From assembly GCA_018350325.1 (NCBI GenBank), contig JAEVLN010000029.1, positions 638,807 to 702,806 on the forward strand: 64,000 bases of DNA, given 5' to 3'. Source of the DNA: Globodera rostochiensis (taxonomy: Eukaryota; Nematoda; Chromadorea; Rhabditida; Heteroderidae). Position numbers and translations under genes: made by a program. Of the stretch, positions 29,229 through 40,564 are shown piece after piece (positions within the stretch are counted from its first letter, which is position 1; each line of letters opens with the position of its first letter). The notes beneath the pieces are model-generated. The model made no database searches, was not told where the DNA came from, and worked only from the letters and a program-made list of their open reading frames with translations.

Positions 29229-29305
29229 CCGTTTTCCTCCGTGCGCCTTCACGCGGTGTACCCCTGTACGTCAGCTTGCTGATGTCGGAGACACGGATAA
29301 AACGG
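29229..29305. other. 77-nt cloverleaf-like compound hairpin
   Basis: The outer arm CCGTTTTCCTCCGTG at 29229-29243 pairs with CACGGATAAAACGG at 29292-29305 with one small bulge or mismatch. Inside are GTAC-CCCT-GTAC near 29,258 and ACGTCAGC-TT-GCTGATGT at 29268-29285, and a weak GTG...CAC arm. It lacks A and B boxes, so it is not a tRNA. It may be the subterminal hairpin of the preceding Helitron. Confidence 0.6.
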
Positions 29306-29489
29306 AGCGGGTATAATGAATTATGGATATGGGCATTTTGGAAATTCATAAAATTGTTCAATTGTTTGAATTCAGGAATAAAAGGCCGACAAAACTCGGG
29401 AGAGCTTAAAAAATACTTAAATACACAACTATAACGGGCAACAGTTGTTTCTGGGGGAATTCAAGAAATGACCAAAAAAATGCATGTGC
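29306..29489. other. Unique spacer
   Basis: No gene or repeat recognised between the compound hairpin and the next P module. Confidence 0.35.
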
Positions 29490-29712
29490 CAATTCCCCGG
29501 GCGCTATAACTCGACGGCTATTGCTCGTAGCTTTATGGAGTCAAGAGTTGAAATGTAGAGTTTTTCGAGCTCTATCGAATGCTGTAGGTGTCGAGAGGAA
29601 AAATTCCGGCAATTTTCACATAGACCAGCCTAAAAAATTGATTTTCACAAAAAAATTCTAGAAACGCGGCGAAGCCGCGTCCTTGAGCGCGAAGCGCTTT
29701 ATCATTATCTAA
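29490..29712 (+). repeat. Satellite module P with paired mini-hairpins and CTAA-T
   Basis: P words gcgctataactcgacggc and ttgctcgtag are followed by ACGCGGC-GAA-GCCGCGT at 29664-29680 and AGCGC-GAA-GCGCT at 29686-29698. CTAA at 29709-29712 starts 10 nt later and precedes T. Confidence 0.8.
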
Positions 29713-29749
29713 TCGATTCCAACAACATCCCCCGTCAGTTCACACCTAG

Positions 29750-30400
29750 TTACTATATATCTTAGAATAAACTTGTCTTTCGACTTAAAAACTAATTTGA
29801 GCATTCCTGGCATCGGGAGCCCCTGGAAAGTTGTGCATTACTGAAGCAACTTTTTGATGCGCATTCAGGAAAACTATAGACTTTTCAGTACCGTGCCCAA
29901 GTGAGGCCCAGCAAGCGAGTTGCGGTGCACTTTGGCAGTTTTACTGTTACGAAATTTTTTCTTTTTACTCCAATCGCTTAGCGCTCGCTGAAAGGGCCCT
30001 AAGTTGGACTGTTTCCGACAAGTTCGTAACCGAACACTTTTTGATCCGGACAAAACTGTGGTCTGTAAAAATTGGCAAAAATTGCTGGGTCGGGGTGCCG
30101 ATTTTCGTTTTTTGTCCCTAACTTTTTTTGTTTTGCCCGCAGCTCTTAGAGATGTTTTGCATTATTGTAGAGCTTTTCAAGCTGCATCGAATGCTGTTTA
30201 GTTGGTTTGAAAATTTTTTGAAATTTTTGAGCTAGGCCCCCTAGAAGGTTTTTCGGTTTTTTGTCATTAACTTTTTTTGGGGTGGATTTAAAAAAAAACA
30301 AAAAATACTTTCAAAACCCAACTTTTCAAGAGCTTTCGAATGATATAAACTTCCCCAGTCAAAAGTTTTCAAATGCACTTTGGCTGGGGATTTGGCGGTG
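29750..30400. repeat. Satellite module Q, copy 5
   Basis: Contains aaagttgtgcattactgaag...caacttttt, tcagtaccgtgcc, gttttactgttacgaaat and gtccctaactttttttg. The opening palindrome is eroded to ggcatcgggagcc. Confidence 0.8.
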
Positions 30401-30403
30401 GGA

Positions 30404-30459
30404 TGGCCGAGTGGTGAGCGCTGGGGGCTGGGGTGGCCGCTGGCTGGGGGTTCGAATCC
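30404..30459 (+). promoter_or_regulatory. tRNA-like Pol III promoter module (R), copy 4
   Basis: A box TGGCCGAGTGG at 30404-30414 and B box GGTTCGAATCC at 30449-30459. Here the T-arm pairs best of all copies (ggggg...ccccg). A T6 run follows near 30,475. Confidence 0.65.
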
Positions 30460-30479
30460 CCGTGCCTGAAATCATTTTT

Positions 30480-32085
30480 TCTGACTTTGTACGCATCTCT
30501 ATGGTGGGGGAAAAAATTTCTAAAATCATTTAAAATTATTCCCGACTTTTTAAAAATATTTTCATGGCCTTATTAGGGAATTTTGGATATTTCATTTTTT
30601 TGCCCAGCCAAATTTGGGAAATATTTAAAAAATTCATAACTTTGTTCAAACTTGAGTGAAGTACGTCTTTTTTATATCATAAAATGCAGAAAAATAAGCT
30701 GCATTTTTTAGTCAAAAAACTAATCTCCTATTTATGAAACTCAAAAAGTTGTAATAAATTTTGTGCAAAAAATGAATTTTTCACAAAAAAATTCATAACA
30801 ATTTTCAAAAGGTACATTTTCAAATTCTGTTTCCTTACAAAAATAGCTAATTTTTTGCTTTACCAGATACCACTTGAGTTCATTCCAATCCGTTAACATT
30901 GAACTGAGCTGAAAGAGAATAAGTAGTTTTGGCTCTCCAAACCAAAGGGGGGACCCTTTTGTGGTGGAATGAAAAAATAATTGTTTTTTCCTGCCTTCCT
31001 ATTGATATTTACTGCTGCAAAAATAATTCCTAAATATGTTTTAAGCTATTCCCTATTTTTTAAAAATATTTTTATGTGTTATTTTGAATTTTTTGGTTTT
31101 TTTTCATTTTTTGGTTACACAAATTCACTGAATATTTGAAAAATTCATAACTTTGTTCAAACTTGAGCGATGCACATGGTCTTTATATCATAAAATGCAG
31201 AAAAATAAGCTACATTTTTTAGTTAAAAAAATATTCTCTTACGCATGAAACTCAAAAAGTTGTATCAAATTTTGTTTAAAAAATGCATTTTTCACAAAAA
31301 AATTCATAAAAATGTTTAAAATGGAGCTATTCAAAAAGTCGCTAATTACATAAATAGCTAATTTTTTTCTCTATAAGTTTGTATTTGAGTTTATTCCAAT
31401 AGCTCTGCCTTGAACCGAGTTATAAGAGTATAAGTGCTTTTGGATTCCTAACCCAAAGGGGGACCCCTTTTGGTGTGAAATGAAAAAATAATTGTTTTTT
31501 CCTGCCTTCCTATTAATATTTACTGCTGTAGAAATAATTCCTAAATATGTTTTAAGGTATTCCCGATTTTAAAAATAATTTTATGTCCTTATTGGGAAAT
31601 TTTGCTTTTTTCATTTTTTTGTCCAACCAAATTGGGCGAATATTTGAAACATTCATAACTTTGCCCAAACTTGAGTGATGTTCGTCTTTTTTATATCATA
31701 AAATGCAGAAAAATAAGCTGCATTTTTTAGTCAAAAAACTAATCTCCTATTTATGAAACTCAAAAAGTTGTAGTAAATTTCGTCCAAAAAATGAATTTTT
31801 CACAAAAAAATTCATAACTATTTTTAGAGTGAATCTTTTCAAATTCTGTTTCGTTACAAAAATAGCTAATTTTTTTCTCTATTAGTTAGTATTTGAGTTA
31901 TTCCATTAGCTCTGGCCTGAACGGAGTTGCAAAAGTATAAGTGGTTTTGGCTCGCCAACCCAAAGGCGGGACCATTTTGGTGTGGAATGCAAAAATAAAT
32001 TGTTTCCCCTCCCTTCCTATTGATATTTACTGTAGTAGAACTAATTCCTAAATATGTTTTAAAATATTGTCAAATGTGTCGCAAA
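30480..32085. repeat. Satellite module S, about three monomers
   Basis: attcataacttt occurs near 30,633, 31,143 and 31,652, keeping the 510-bp period. The hairpin set is the same as in the first block. Confidence 0.9.
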
Positions 32086-32089
32086 CACA

Positions 32090-32615
32090 TGCAATTTTGA
32101 AAAGACAGTATAGACCAGAATTAGGTTTCCGGAAAAACAACATACACCAGAATTTGTTATTTGCTGTTCTGGAAATCCAGAATGCACCTGAATTGATCTT
32201 CCGGAAACTCAGGTGGACAGAATTTGGTGTTCCGGAAAGTCAGAATGCACCAGAATTTGTTATTTGCTGTGGAAAGTCAGCATGCACCAGAATTTGGTGT
32301 TCCGTAAACCCAGTTGGACCAAAATTTAATTTCCCGGAAAGTCAGAATGCACCAGAATTTGTTATTAGATGTTCTGGAAATCCAGTATGCACCAGAAATT
32401 GGTGCTCCGGAAAGTCAGGTGCACCAGAATTTGGTGTCCCGGAAAGTCAGAATGCACCAGAATTTGTTATTTGCTGTTCTGAAAACCAGTAGAGACCAGA
32501 ATTATGTTTAGGAAAATCACCTGAACCAAAATTTGGTTTTCCGGAAAGTTAGAATGCACCAGAATTTGTTATTTGCTGTTCTGGAAATCCAGAATGCACC
32601 AGAATTCTGCTTTTT
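32090..32615. repeat. Satellite module U, short array
   Basis: Repeats of gcaccagaattt...ccggaaagtcag with irregular spacing. A frame open across 32,067-32,492 reads only repeat translations and is not a gene. Confidence 0.85.
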
Positions 32616-32619
32616 ATTT

Positions 32620-32895
32620 TTATTAAAGGTTAATCCAGAACAATGGACAACTGCAGGCTGCTCAAACAGCAAAATTCAGTCCCCGGGCTATAACTCGTCG
32701 GCTATTGCTCGTAGCTGGATGGAGTCAAGAGTTGAAATGTAGAGTTTTTCGAGCTCTATCGAATGGTGTAGGTGTCGAGTGGAAAAATTTCGAAAATTTT
32801 CAGATAGGTCAGCCTAAAAAATCAATTTTCACAAAAAATTCTAGAAACGCGGCGAAGCCGCGTCCCTGAGCGCGAAGCGCTTTATCATCATCTAA
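32620..32895 (+). repeat. Satellite module P with paired mini-hairpins and CTAA-T
   Basis: P words as at 16,966. Hairpins lie at 32847-32863 and 32869-32881, with CTAA at 32892-32895 exactly 10 nt later, followed by T. Confidence 0.85.
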
Positions 32896-32929
32896 TCGAT
32901 TCCAACAACACCCCCATCTATCTTCACTA

Positions 32930-33580
32930 GTTCCATATATACATAGAATAAACTTGGAACTCGTCTCAAAAATGAAAATCTCACGCCAGCGCGCCGAAGG
33001 CGCGCTGAAAGTTGTGCATTACTGAAGCAACTTTTTGGCGCGCATCTGGGAAAACTATAGGTTTTTCAGTACCGTGCCCAACTGAGGCCCAGCAAGCGAG
33101 TTGCGGTGTCCGCGCGCAGTTTTACTGTTACGAAATTTTTTCTTTTTATCGCAATCGCTTAGCGCTCGCTGAAAGGGCCCTAAGTTGGAATGTTTCTGAC
33201 AAGTTTGTAAGCAATCACTTTTTGATTCGAGCAAAACTGTGGTCTGCAAAAATTGGCAAAAATTGCTGGGTCGGACCGTCGATTTTCGTTTTTTGTCCCT
33301 AACTTTTTTCCTTTTATCGCACGCTCTTAGCTGTCTTTTGCATTCTGGTAGATCTTTGCGAGCTGCGTCGAATGGTGTACAGTATGTGCTTGTGGGAGTT
33401 TGGCGTTTTGCACTAGGCGGGTTTGAATTTTTGGCGAATTTTGGCCATAACTTTGCGGGGATTCCATTTAGCGGGAAACCGAATGCACTTTCAAAACTCA
33501 ACTTTTCAAGAGCTTTCGAATGATATAAACTTCCCCAGTCAAAAGTCTTCATTTGCACTTTGGCTGGGGATTTGGCGCTG
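32930..33580. repeat. Satellite module Q, copy 6
   Basis: Opens with the palindrome agcgcgcc-gaa-ggcgcgct near 32,987, then the T-ended hairpin and the remaining Q words. It also has the ggccataactttgcgggg segment shared with copy 1. Confidence 0.85.
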
Positions 33581-33583
33581 GGA

Positions 33584-33639
33584 TGGCCGAGTGGTGAGCG
33601 CTGGGGGCTGGGGTGGCCGCTGGCTGGGGGTTCGAATCC
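33584..33639 (+). promoter_or_regulatory. tRNA-like Pol III promoter module (R), copy 5
   Basis: A box TGGCCGAGTGG at 33584-33594 and B box GGTTCGAATCC at 33629-33639, followed by a T8 run near 33,655. Confidence 0.65.
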
Positions 33640-33659
33640 GCGTGCCTGAAATCATTTTT

Positions 33660-34810
33660 TTTGACTTTCTACACATCTCTATGGTGGGGGAAGATTTTTC
33701 TAAAATCATTTTAAATTGTTGCCGACTTTTTAAAAATATTTTTATGGCCTTATTGGGAAATTTTGGTTTTTTCATTTTTTCCCCAGCCAAATTGGGTGAA
33801 TATTTAAAAAAATTCATAACTTTGCTCAAACTTGAGAGAAGTGCATCATTTTTATATCAAAAAATGCAGAAAAATAAGCTGCATTTTTTAGTATAAAAAG
33901 TGTTCGCTTACTGATGAAACTCAAAAAGTTGTAGTCAATTTTGTGCAAAAAATGAATTTTTCACAAAAAAATTCATAAAAATGTTTAAGATGGAGCGATT
34001 CAAAAAAACGCTAATTAGAAAAATAGCTAATTTTTTTCTCTATAAGTTAGTATTTGGGTTCATTCCAATAGCTCTGCGTTGAACGGAGTTACAAGAGTAT
34101 AAGTGGTTTTGAATTCCCAACCCAAATGGGGGACCCTTTGGTGGGTAATGGAACAAAAACAAATTTTTTTTTGACTTTCCCTGCATCTCTATTGTAGGGG
34201 AAATAATTTCTAAAAAGCTTTTAAGTTATCCCCGATTTTTTAAAAATATTTTTGTGTGTTATTTGGAAATTTTTCAAATTCTCATTTTTTTGGTTGCCAA
34301 AATTGGTGGAATATTTGAAAAATGCATAACTTTGTTCAACTTTGAGTAATGCTCATCATTTTAATATCATAAAATGCAGAAAAATAAGCTGCATTTTTTA
34401 GTTAAAGAAATATTATGTTAAGTTTGAAACTCAAAAAGTTATAGTAAATTTTGTGCAAAAAATGAATTTTTCACAAAAAAATTCATAACAATTTTTGAAA
34501 TGGAGATTTTCAAATTCTGTTTCATTACAAAAATAGCTAATTTTTGCTCTACCAAATAGTTTTTGAGTTCATTCCAAAAGCTCTACATTGAACGGAGTTA
34601 TAAGAGTATAAGTGGTTTTGACTTTCAAAACCAAAGGGGGGACCCTTTTGTTGTGAGATAAAAAAATAATTTTTTTTTGGTAATTTCCTATTGATATTTT
34701 ATGTAGTAGAAATAATTTCTAAATATGTTTTAAAGTATTCCCGATTTTTTAAAAATATTTTTGATCGGTCTTAAGAAATTTTTGCAATTTCCATTTTTTG
34801 CTGCGCAAAT
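33660..34810. repeat. Satellite module S, about two monomers
   Basis: attcataactttg near 33,813 and atgcataactttg near 34,322. This block most closely resembles the S copies at 9,140-10,150. Confidence 0.88.
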
Positions 34811-34814
34811 TTTG

Positions 34815-34985
34815 CTTAATGGTGTTGAAAACACAAACATTCAGTCATTTAAACCTAACAAAAACACAAAACAAAGTGCTGCAAACACAAAATTCAGCCA
34901 TTTAATCACAACATACAAGCCCATAACAAGTCAAAAATGTGTTTGTTAACAAAACACAAAACAAACAAATGCGTTTAAAAGGTTA
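34815..34985. repeat. Satellite module T, short and degenerate
   Basis: Two to three copies of gaaaacacaaacattcag...aacaaaaacacaaaac. The match to the second 5,745-bp copy stops near 34,940, shortly before the gap. Confidence 0.75.
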
Positions 34986-35007
34986 CCGTATTAGTTCTTC
35001 AACGTTT

Positions 35008-35010
35008 NNN
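35008..35010. other. Assembly gap (NNN)
   Basis: Three N in the sequence. A 3-base gap is a placeholder, so true distance and order across it are uncertain. Confidence 0.99.
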
Positions 35011-35440
35011 ACAAGCTTTAACATTGTAAGTAGATAGACTGATTGCATCGTGACGTATTATATGTATTTAAAAAAATGAATAATAAACCAAGATCATTTT
35101 TAATTAATCGATAAATTTTTTTAAAGTTAAGAATCTAAAATCAAAAAACTTAAGATATTATTAAAACTTCTCTTAGAAATAATTTTATGGTTAAAAATTG
35201 TTTTTGGTGATTCAAAATGATTAAAAAATATATGTATTTTTTTCATGCTCTATAATCCGACGGCTATTGCTCAATAACTTTAGTTATTCAAAAATTACAA
35301 TTATTAAATAAACTTGCGATTTATTATAATATTGATGAAGATATATAAATGTCATATTTTTACATAGATCTGCCTAAAAAATTCATTTGGAAATTTAAAT
35401 TTTAGAAACGAGGCGAAGTTGCGTCCTCGAATGCTACGAA
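35011..35440. other. AT-rich sequence grading into a diverged P module
   Basis: From about 35,250 it aligns loosely with the P module (ctataatccgacggctattg), and similarity rises steadily until it is exact from about 35,440. Before 35,250 it is plain AT-rich DNA. The mini-hairpins are broken here (gaggcgaagttgcg). Confidence 0.6.
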
Positions 35441-36148
35441 GCGCTTTATCATTATCTAATCGATTCCAACAACATCCCCCGTCAGTTCACACCTAGTTAC
35501 TATATATCTTAGAATAAACTTGTCTTTCGACTTAAAAACTAATTGAGCATTCCTGGCATCGGGAGCCCCTGGAAAGTTGTGCATTACTGAAGCAACTTTT
35601 TGATGCGCATTCAGGAAAACTATAGACTTTTCAGTACCGTGCCCAAGTGAGGCCCAGCAAGCGAGTTGCGGTGCACTTTGGCAGTTTTACTGTTACGAAA
35701 TTTTTTCTTTTTACTCCAATCGCTTAGCGCTCGCTGAAAGGGCCCTAAGTTGGACTGTTTCCGACAAGTTCGTAACCGAACACTTTTTGATCCGGACAAA
35801 ACTGTGGTCTGTAAAAATTGGCAAAATTGCTGGGTCGGGGTGCCGATTTTCGTTTTTTGTCCCTAACTTTTTTTGTTTTGCCCGCAGCTCTTAGAGATGT
35901 TTTGCATTATTGTAGAGCTTTTCAAGCTGCATCGAATGCTGTTTAGTTGGTTTGAAAATTTTTTGAAATTTTTGAGCTAGGCCCCCTAGAAGGTTTTTCG
36001 GTTTTTTGTCATTAACTTTTTTTGGGGTGGATTTAAAAAAAAACAAAAAATACTTTCAAAACCCAACTTTTCAAGAGCTTTCGAATGATATAAACTTCCC
36101 CAGTCAAAAGTTTTCAAATGCACTTTGGCTGGGGATTTGGCGGTGGGA

Positions 36149-36204
36149 TGGCCGAGTGGTGAGCGCTGGGGGCTGGGGTGGCCGCTGGCTGGGGGTTCGA
36201 ATCC
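36149..36204 (+). promoter_or_regulatory. tRNA-like Pol III promoter module (R), copy 6
   Basis: A box at 36149-36159 and B box at 36194-36204, identical to copy 4 at the 5,745-bp offset. Confidence 0.6.
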
Positions 36205-38591
36205 CCGTGCCTGAAATCATTTTTTCTGACTTTGTACGCATCTCTATGGTGGGGGAAAAAATTTCTAAAATCATTTAAAATTATTCCCGACTTTTTTAAA
36301 AATATTTTCATGGCCTTATTAGGGAATTTTGGATATTTCATTTTTTTGCCCAGCCAAATTTGGGAAATATTTAAAAAATTCATAACTTTGTTCAAACTTG
36401 AGTGAAGTACGTCTTTTTTATATCATAAAATGCAGAAAAATAAGCTGCATTTTTTAGTCAAAAAACTAATCTCCTATTTATGAAACTCAAAAGTTGTAAT
36501 AAATTTTGTGCAAAAAATGAATTTTTCACAAAAAAATTCATAACAATTTTCAAAAGGTACATTTTCAAATTCTGTTTCCTTACAAAAATAGCTAATTTTT
36601 TGCTTTACCAGATACCACTTGAGTTCATTCCAATCCGTTAACATTGAACTGAGCTGAAAGAGAATAAGTAGTTTTGGCTCTCCAAACCAAAGGGGGGACC
36701 CTTTTGTGGTGGAATGAAAAAATAATTGTTTTTTCCTGCCTTCCTATTGATATTTACTGCTGCAAAAATAATTCCTAAATATGTTTTAAGCTATTCCCTA
36801 TTTTTTAAAAATATTTTTATGTGTTATTTTGAATTTTTTGGTTTTTTTTCATTTTTTGGTTACACAAATTCACTGAATATTTGAAAAATTCATAACTTTG
36901 TTCAAACTTGAGCGATGCACATGGTCTTTATATCATAAAATGCAGAAAAATAAGCTACATTTTTTAGTTAAAAAAATATTCTCTTACGCATGAAACTCAA
37001 AAAGTTGTATCAAATTTTGTTTAAAAAATGCATTTTTCACAAAAAAATTCATAAAAATGTTTAAAATGGAGCTATTCAAAAAGTCGCTAATTACATAAAT
37101 AGCTAATTTTTTTCTCTATAAGTTTGTATTTGAGTTTATTCCAATAGCTCTGCCTTGAACCGAGTTATAAGAGTATAAGTGCTTTTGGATTCCTAACCCA
37201 AAGGGGGACCCCTTTTGGTGTGAAATGAAAAAATAATTGTTTTTTCCTGCCTTCCTATTAATATTTACTGCTGTAGAAATAATTCCTAAATATGTTTTAA
37301 GGTATTCCCGATTTTAAAAATAATTTTATGTCCTTATTGGGAAATTTTGCTTTTTTCATTTTTTTGTCCAACCAAATTGGGCGAATATTTGAAACATTCA
37401 TAACTTTGCCCAAACTTGAGTGATGTTCGTCTTTTTTATATCATAAAATGCAGAAAAATAAGCTGCATTTTTTAGTCAAAAAACTAATCTCCTATTTATG
37501 AAACTCAAAAAGTTGTAGTAAATTTCGTCCAAAAAATGAATTTTTCACAAAAAAATTCATAACTATTTTTAGAGTGAATCTTTTCAAATTCTGTTTCGTT
37601 ACAAAAATAGCTAATTTTTTTCTCTATTAGTTAGTATTTGAGTTATTCCATTAGCTCTGGCCTGAACGGAGTTGCAAAAGTATAAGTGGTTTTGGCTCGC
37701 CAACCCAAAGGCGGGACCATTTTGGTGTGGAATGCAAAAATAAATTGTTTCCCCTCCCTTCCTATTGATATTTACTGTAGTAGAACTAATTCCTAAATAT
37801 GTTTTAAAATATTGTCAAATGTGTCGCAAACACATGCAATTTTGAAAAGACAGTATAGACCAGAATTAGGTTTCCGGAAAAACAACATACACCAGAATTT
37901 GTTATTTGCTGTTCTGGAAATCCAGAATGCACCTGAATTGATCTTCCGGAAACTCAGGTGGACAGAATTTGGTGTTCCGGAAAGTCAGAATGCACCAGAA
38001 TTTGTTATTTGCTGTGGAAAGTCAGCATGCACCAGAATTTGGTGTTCCGTAAACCCAGTTGGACCAAAATTTAATTTCCCGGAAAGTCAGAATGCACCAG
38101 AATTTGTTATTAGATGTTCTGGAAATCCAGTATGCACCAGAAATTGGTGCTCCGGAAAGTCAGGTGCACCAGAATTTGGTGTCCCGGAAAGTCAGAATGC
38201 ACCAGAATTTGTTATTTGCTGTTCTGAAAACCAGTAGAGACCAGAATTATGTTTAGGAAAATCACCTGAACCAAAATTTGGTTTTCCGGAAAGTTAGAAT
38301 GCACCAGAATTTGTTATTTGCTGTTCTGGAAATCCAGAATGCACCAGAATTCTGCTTTTTATTTTTATTAAAGGTTAATCCAGAACAATGGACAACTGCA
38401 GGCTGCTCAAACAGCAAAATTCAGTCCCCGGGCTATAACTCGTCGGCTATTGCTCGTAGCTGGATGGAGTCAAGAGTTGAAATGTAGAGTTTTTCGAGCT
38501 CTATCGAATGGTGTAGGTGTCGAGTGGAAAAATTTCGAAAATTTTCAGATAGGTCAGCCTAAAAAATCAATTTTCACAAAAAATTCTAGAA

Positions 38592-38640
38592 ACGCGGCGA
38601 AGCCGCGTCCCTGAGCGCGAAGCGCTTTATCATCATCTAA
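38592..38640 (+). other. Paired GCGAAGC mini-hairpins followed by CTAA-T, second copy
   Basis: Hairpins at 38592-38608 and 38614-38626 and CTAA at 38637-38640. Identical to the site at 32,847. Confidence 0.6.
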
Positions 38641-39328
38641 TCGATTCCAACAACACCCCCATCTATCTTCACTAGTTCCATATATACATAGAATAAACTT
38701 GGAACTCGTCTCAAAAATGAAAATCTCACGCCAGCGCGCCGAAGGCGCGCTGAAAGTTGTGCATTACTGAAGCAACTTTTTGGCGCGCATCTGGGAAAAC
38801 TATAGGTTTTTCAGTACCGTGCCCAACTGAGGCCCAGCAAGCGAGTTGCGGTGTCCGCGCGCAGTTTTACTGTTACGAAATTTTTTCTTTTTATCGCAAT
38901 CGCTTAGCGCTCGCTGAAAGGGCCCTAAGTTGGAATGTTTCTGACAAGTTTGTAAGCAATCACTTTTTGATTCGAGCAAAACTGTGGTCTGCAAAAATTG
39001 GCAAAAATTGCTGGGTCGGACCGTCGATTTTCGTTTTTTGTCCCTAACTTTTTTCCTTTTATCGCACGCTCTTAGCTGTCTTTTGCATTCTGGTAGATCT
39101 TTGCGAGCTGCGTCGAATGGTGTACAGTATGTGCTTGTGGGAGTTTGGCGTTTTGCACTAGGCGGGTTTGAATTTTTGGCGAATTTTGGCCATAACTTTG
39201 CGGGGATTCCATTTAGCGGGAAACCGAATGCACTTTCAAAACTCAACTTTTCAAGAGCTTTCGAATGATATAAACTTCCCCAGTCAAAAGTCTTCATTTG
39301 CACTTTGGCTGGGGATTTGGCGCTGGGA

Positions 39329-39384
39329 TGGCCGAGTGGTGAGCGCTGGGGGCTGGGGTGGCCGCTGGCTGGGGGTTCGAATCC
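39329..39384 (+). promoter_or_regulatory. tRNA-like Pol III promoter module (R), copy 7
   Basis: A box at 39329-39339 and B box at 39374-39384, identical to copy 5 at the 5,745-bp offset. Confidence 0.6.
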
Positions 39385-40564
39385 GCGTGCCTGAAATCAT
39401 TTTTTTTGACTTTCTACACATCTCTATGGTGGGGGAAGATTTTTCTAAAATCATTTTAAATTGTTGCCGACTTTTTAAAAATATTTTTATGGCCTTATTG
39501 GGAAATTTTGGTTTTTTTCATTTTTTCCCCAGCCAAATTGGGTGAATATTTAAAAAAATTCATAACTTTGCTCAAACTTGAGAGAAGTGCATCATTTTTA
39601 TATCAAAAAATGCAGAAAAATAAGCTGCATTTTTTAGTATAAAAAGTGTTCGCTTACTGATGAAACTCAAAAAGTTGTAGTCAATTTTGTGCAAAAAATG
39701 AATTTTTCACAAAAAAATTCATAAAAATGTTTAAGATGGAGCGATTCAAAAAAACGCTAATTAGAAAAATAGCTAATTTTTTTCTCTATAAGTTAGTATT
39801 TGGGTTCATTCCAATAGCTCTGCGTTGAACGGAGTTACAAGAGTATAAGTGGTTTTGAATTCCCAACCCAAATGGGGGACCCTTTGGTGGGTAATGGAAC
39901 AAAAACAAATTTTTTTTTGACTTTCCCTGCATCTCTATTGTAGGGGAAATAATTTCTAAAAAGCTTTTAAGTTATCCCCGATTTTTTAAAAATATTTTTG
40001 TGTGTTATTTGGAAATTTTTCAAATTCTCATTTTTTTGGTTGCCAAAATTGGTGGAATATTTGAAAAATGCATAACTTTGTTCAACTTTGAGTAATGCTC
40101 ATCATTTTAATATCATAAAATGCAGAAAAATAAGCTGCATTTTTTAGTTAAAGAAATATTATGTTAAGTTTGAAACTCAAAAAGTTATAGTAAATTTTGT
40201 GCAAAAAATGAATTTTTCACAAAAAAATTCATAACAATTTTTGAAATGGAGATTTTCAAATTCTGTTTCATTACAAAAATAGCTAATTTTTGCTCTACCA
40301 AATAGTTTTTGAGTTCATTCCAAAAGCTCTACATTGAACGGAGTTATAAGAGTATAAGTGGTTTTGACTTTCAAAACCAAAGGGGGGACCCTTTTGTTGT
40401 GAGATAAAAAAATAATTTTTTTTTGGTAATTTCCTATTGATATTTTATGTAGTAGAAATAATTTCTAAATATGTTTTAAAGTATTCCCGATTTTTTAAAA
40501 ATATTTTTGATCGGTCTTAAGAAATTTTTGCAATTTCCATTTTTTGCTGCGCAAATTTTGCTTA

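Larger units (their letters stand above)
22612..29305 (+). mobile_element. Putative second autonomous Helitron (limits approximate)
   Basis: The limits are set only by the related motifs upstream at 22,612 and downstream at 29,236-29,305. The intact Rep-helicase gene lies between. No confident 5' TC or 3' CTRR end was identified. The real element may extend left to include the captured CSN5 and TFIIF fragments. Confidence 0.4.
29490..34948 (+). repeat. 5,745-bp repeat, first copy
   Basis: This segment reads again 5,745 bp later (35,235-40,693). Landmarks such as 32,067/37,812, 33,012/38,757 and 30,261/36,006 keep that offset, shifting by one base after homopolymer indels. It comprises two P-Q-R-S cycles. 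Confidence 0.95.

Noticed and set aside
32067..33558. Open frames of 141 and 167 codons in the satellite, repeated identically at 37,812-39,303
   Set aside because: They consist of translations of U and Q repeats. Identity between copies reflects the 5,745-bp duplication, not protein conservation.
35011..35440. Repeat-induced C-to-T mutation as the cause of divergence near the gap
   Set aside because: The differences include many transversions and indels and are not confined to C/T or G/A changes.
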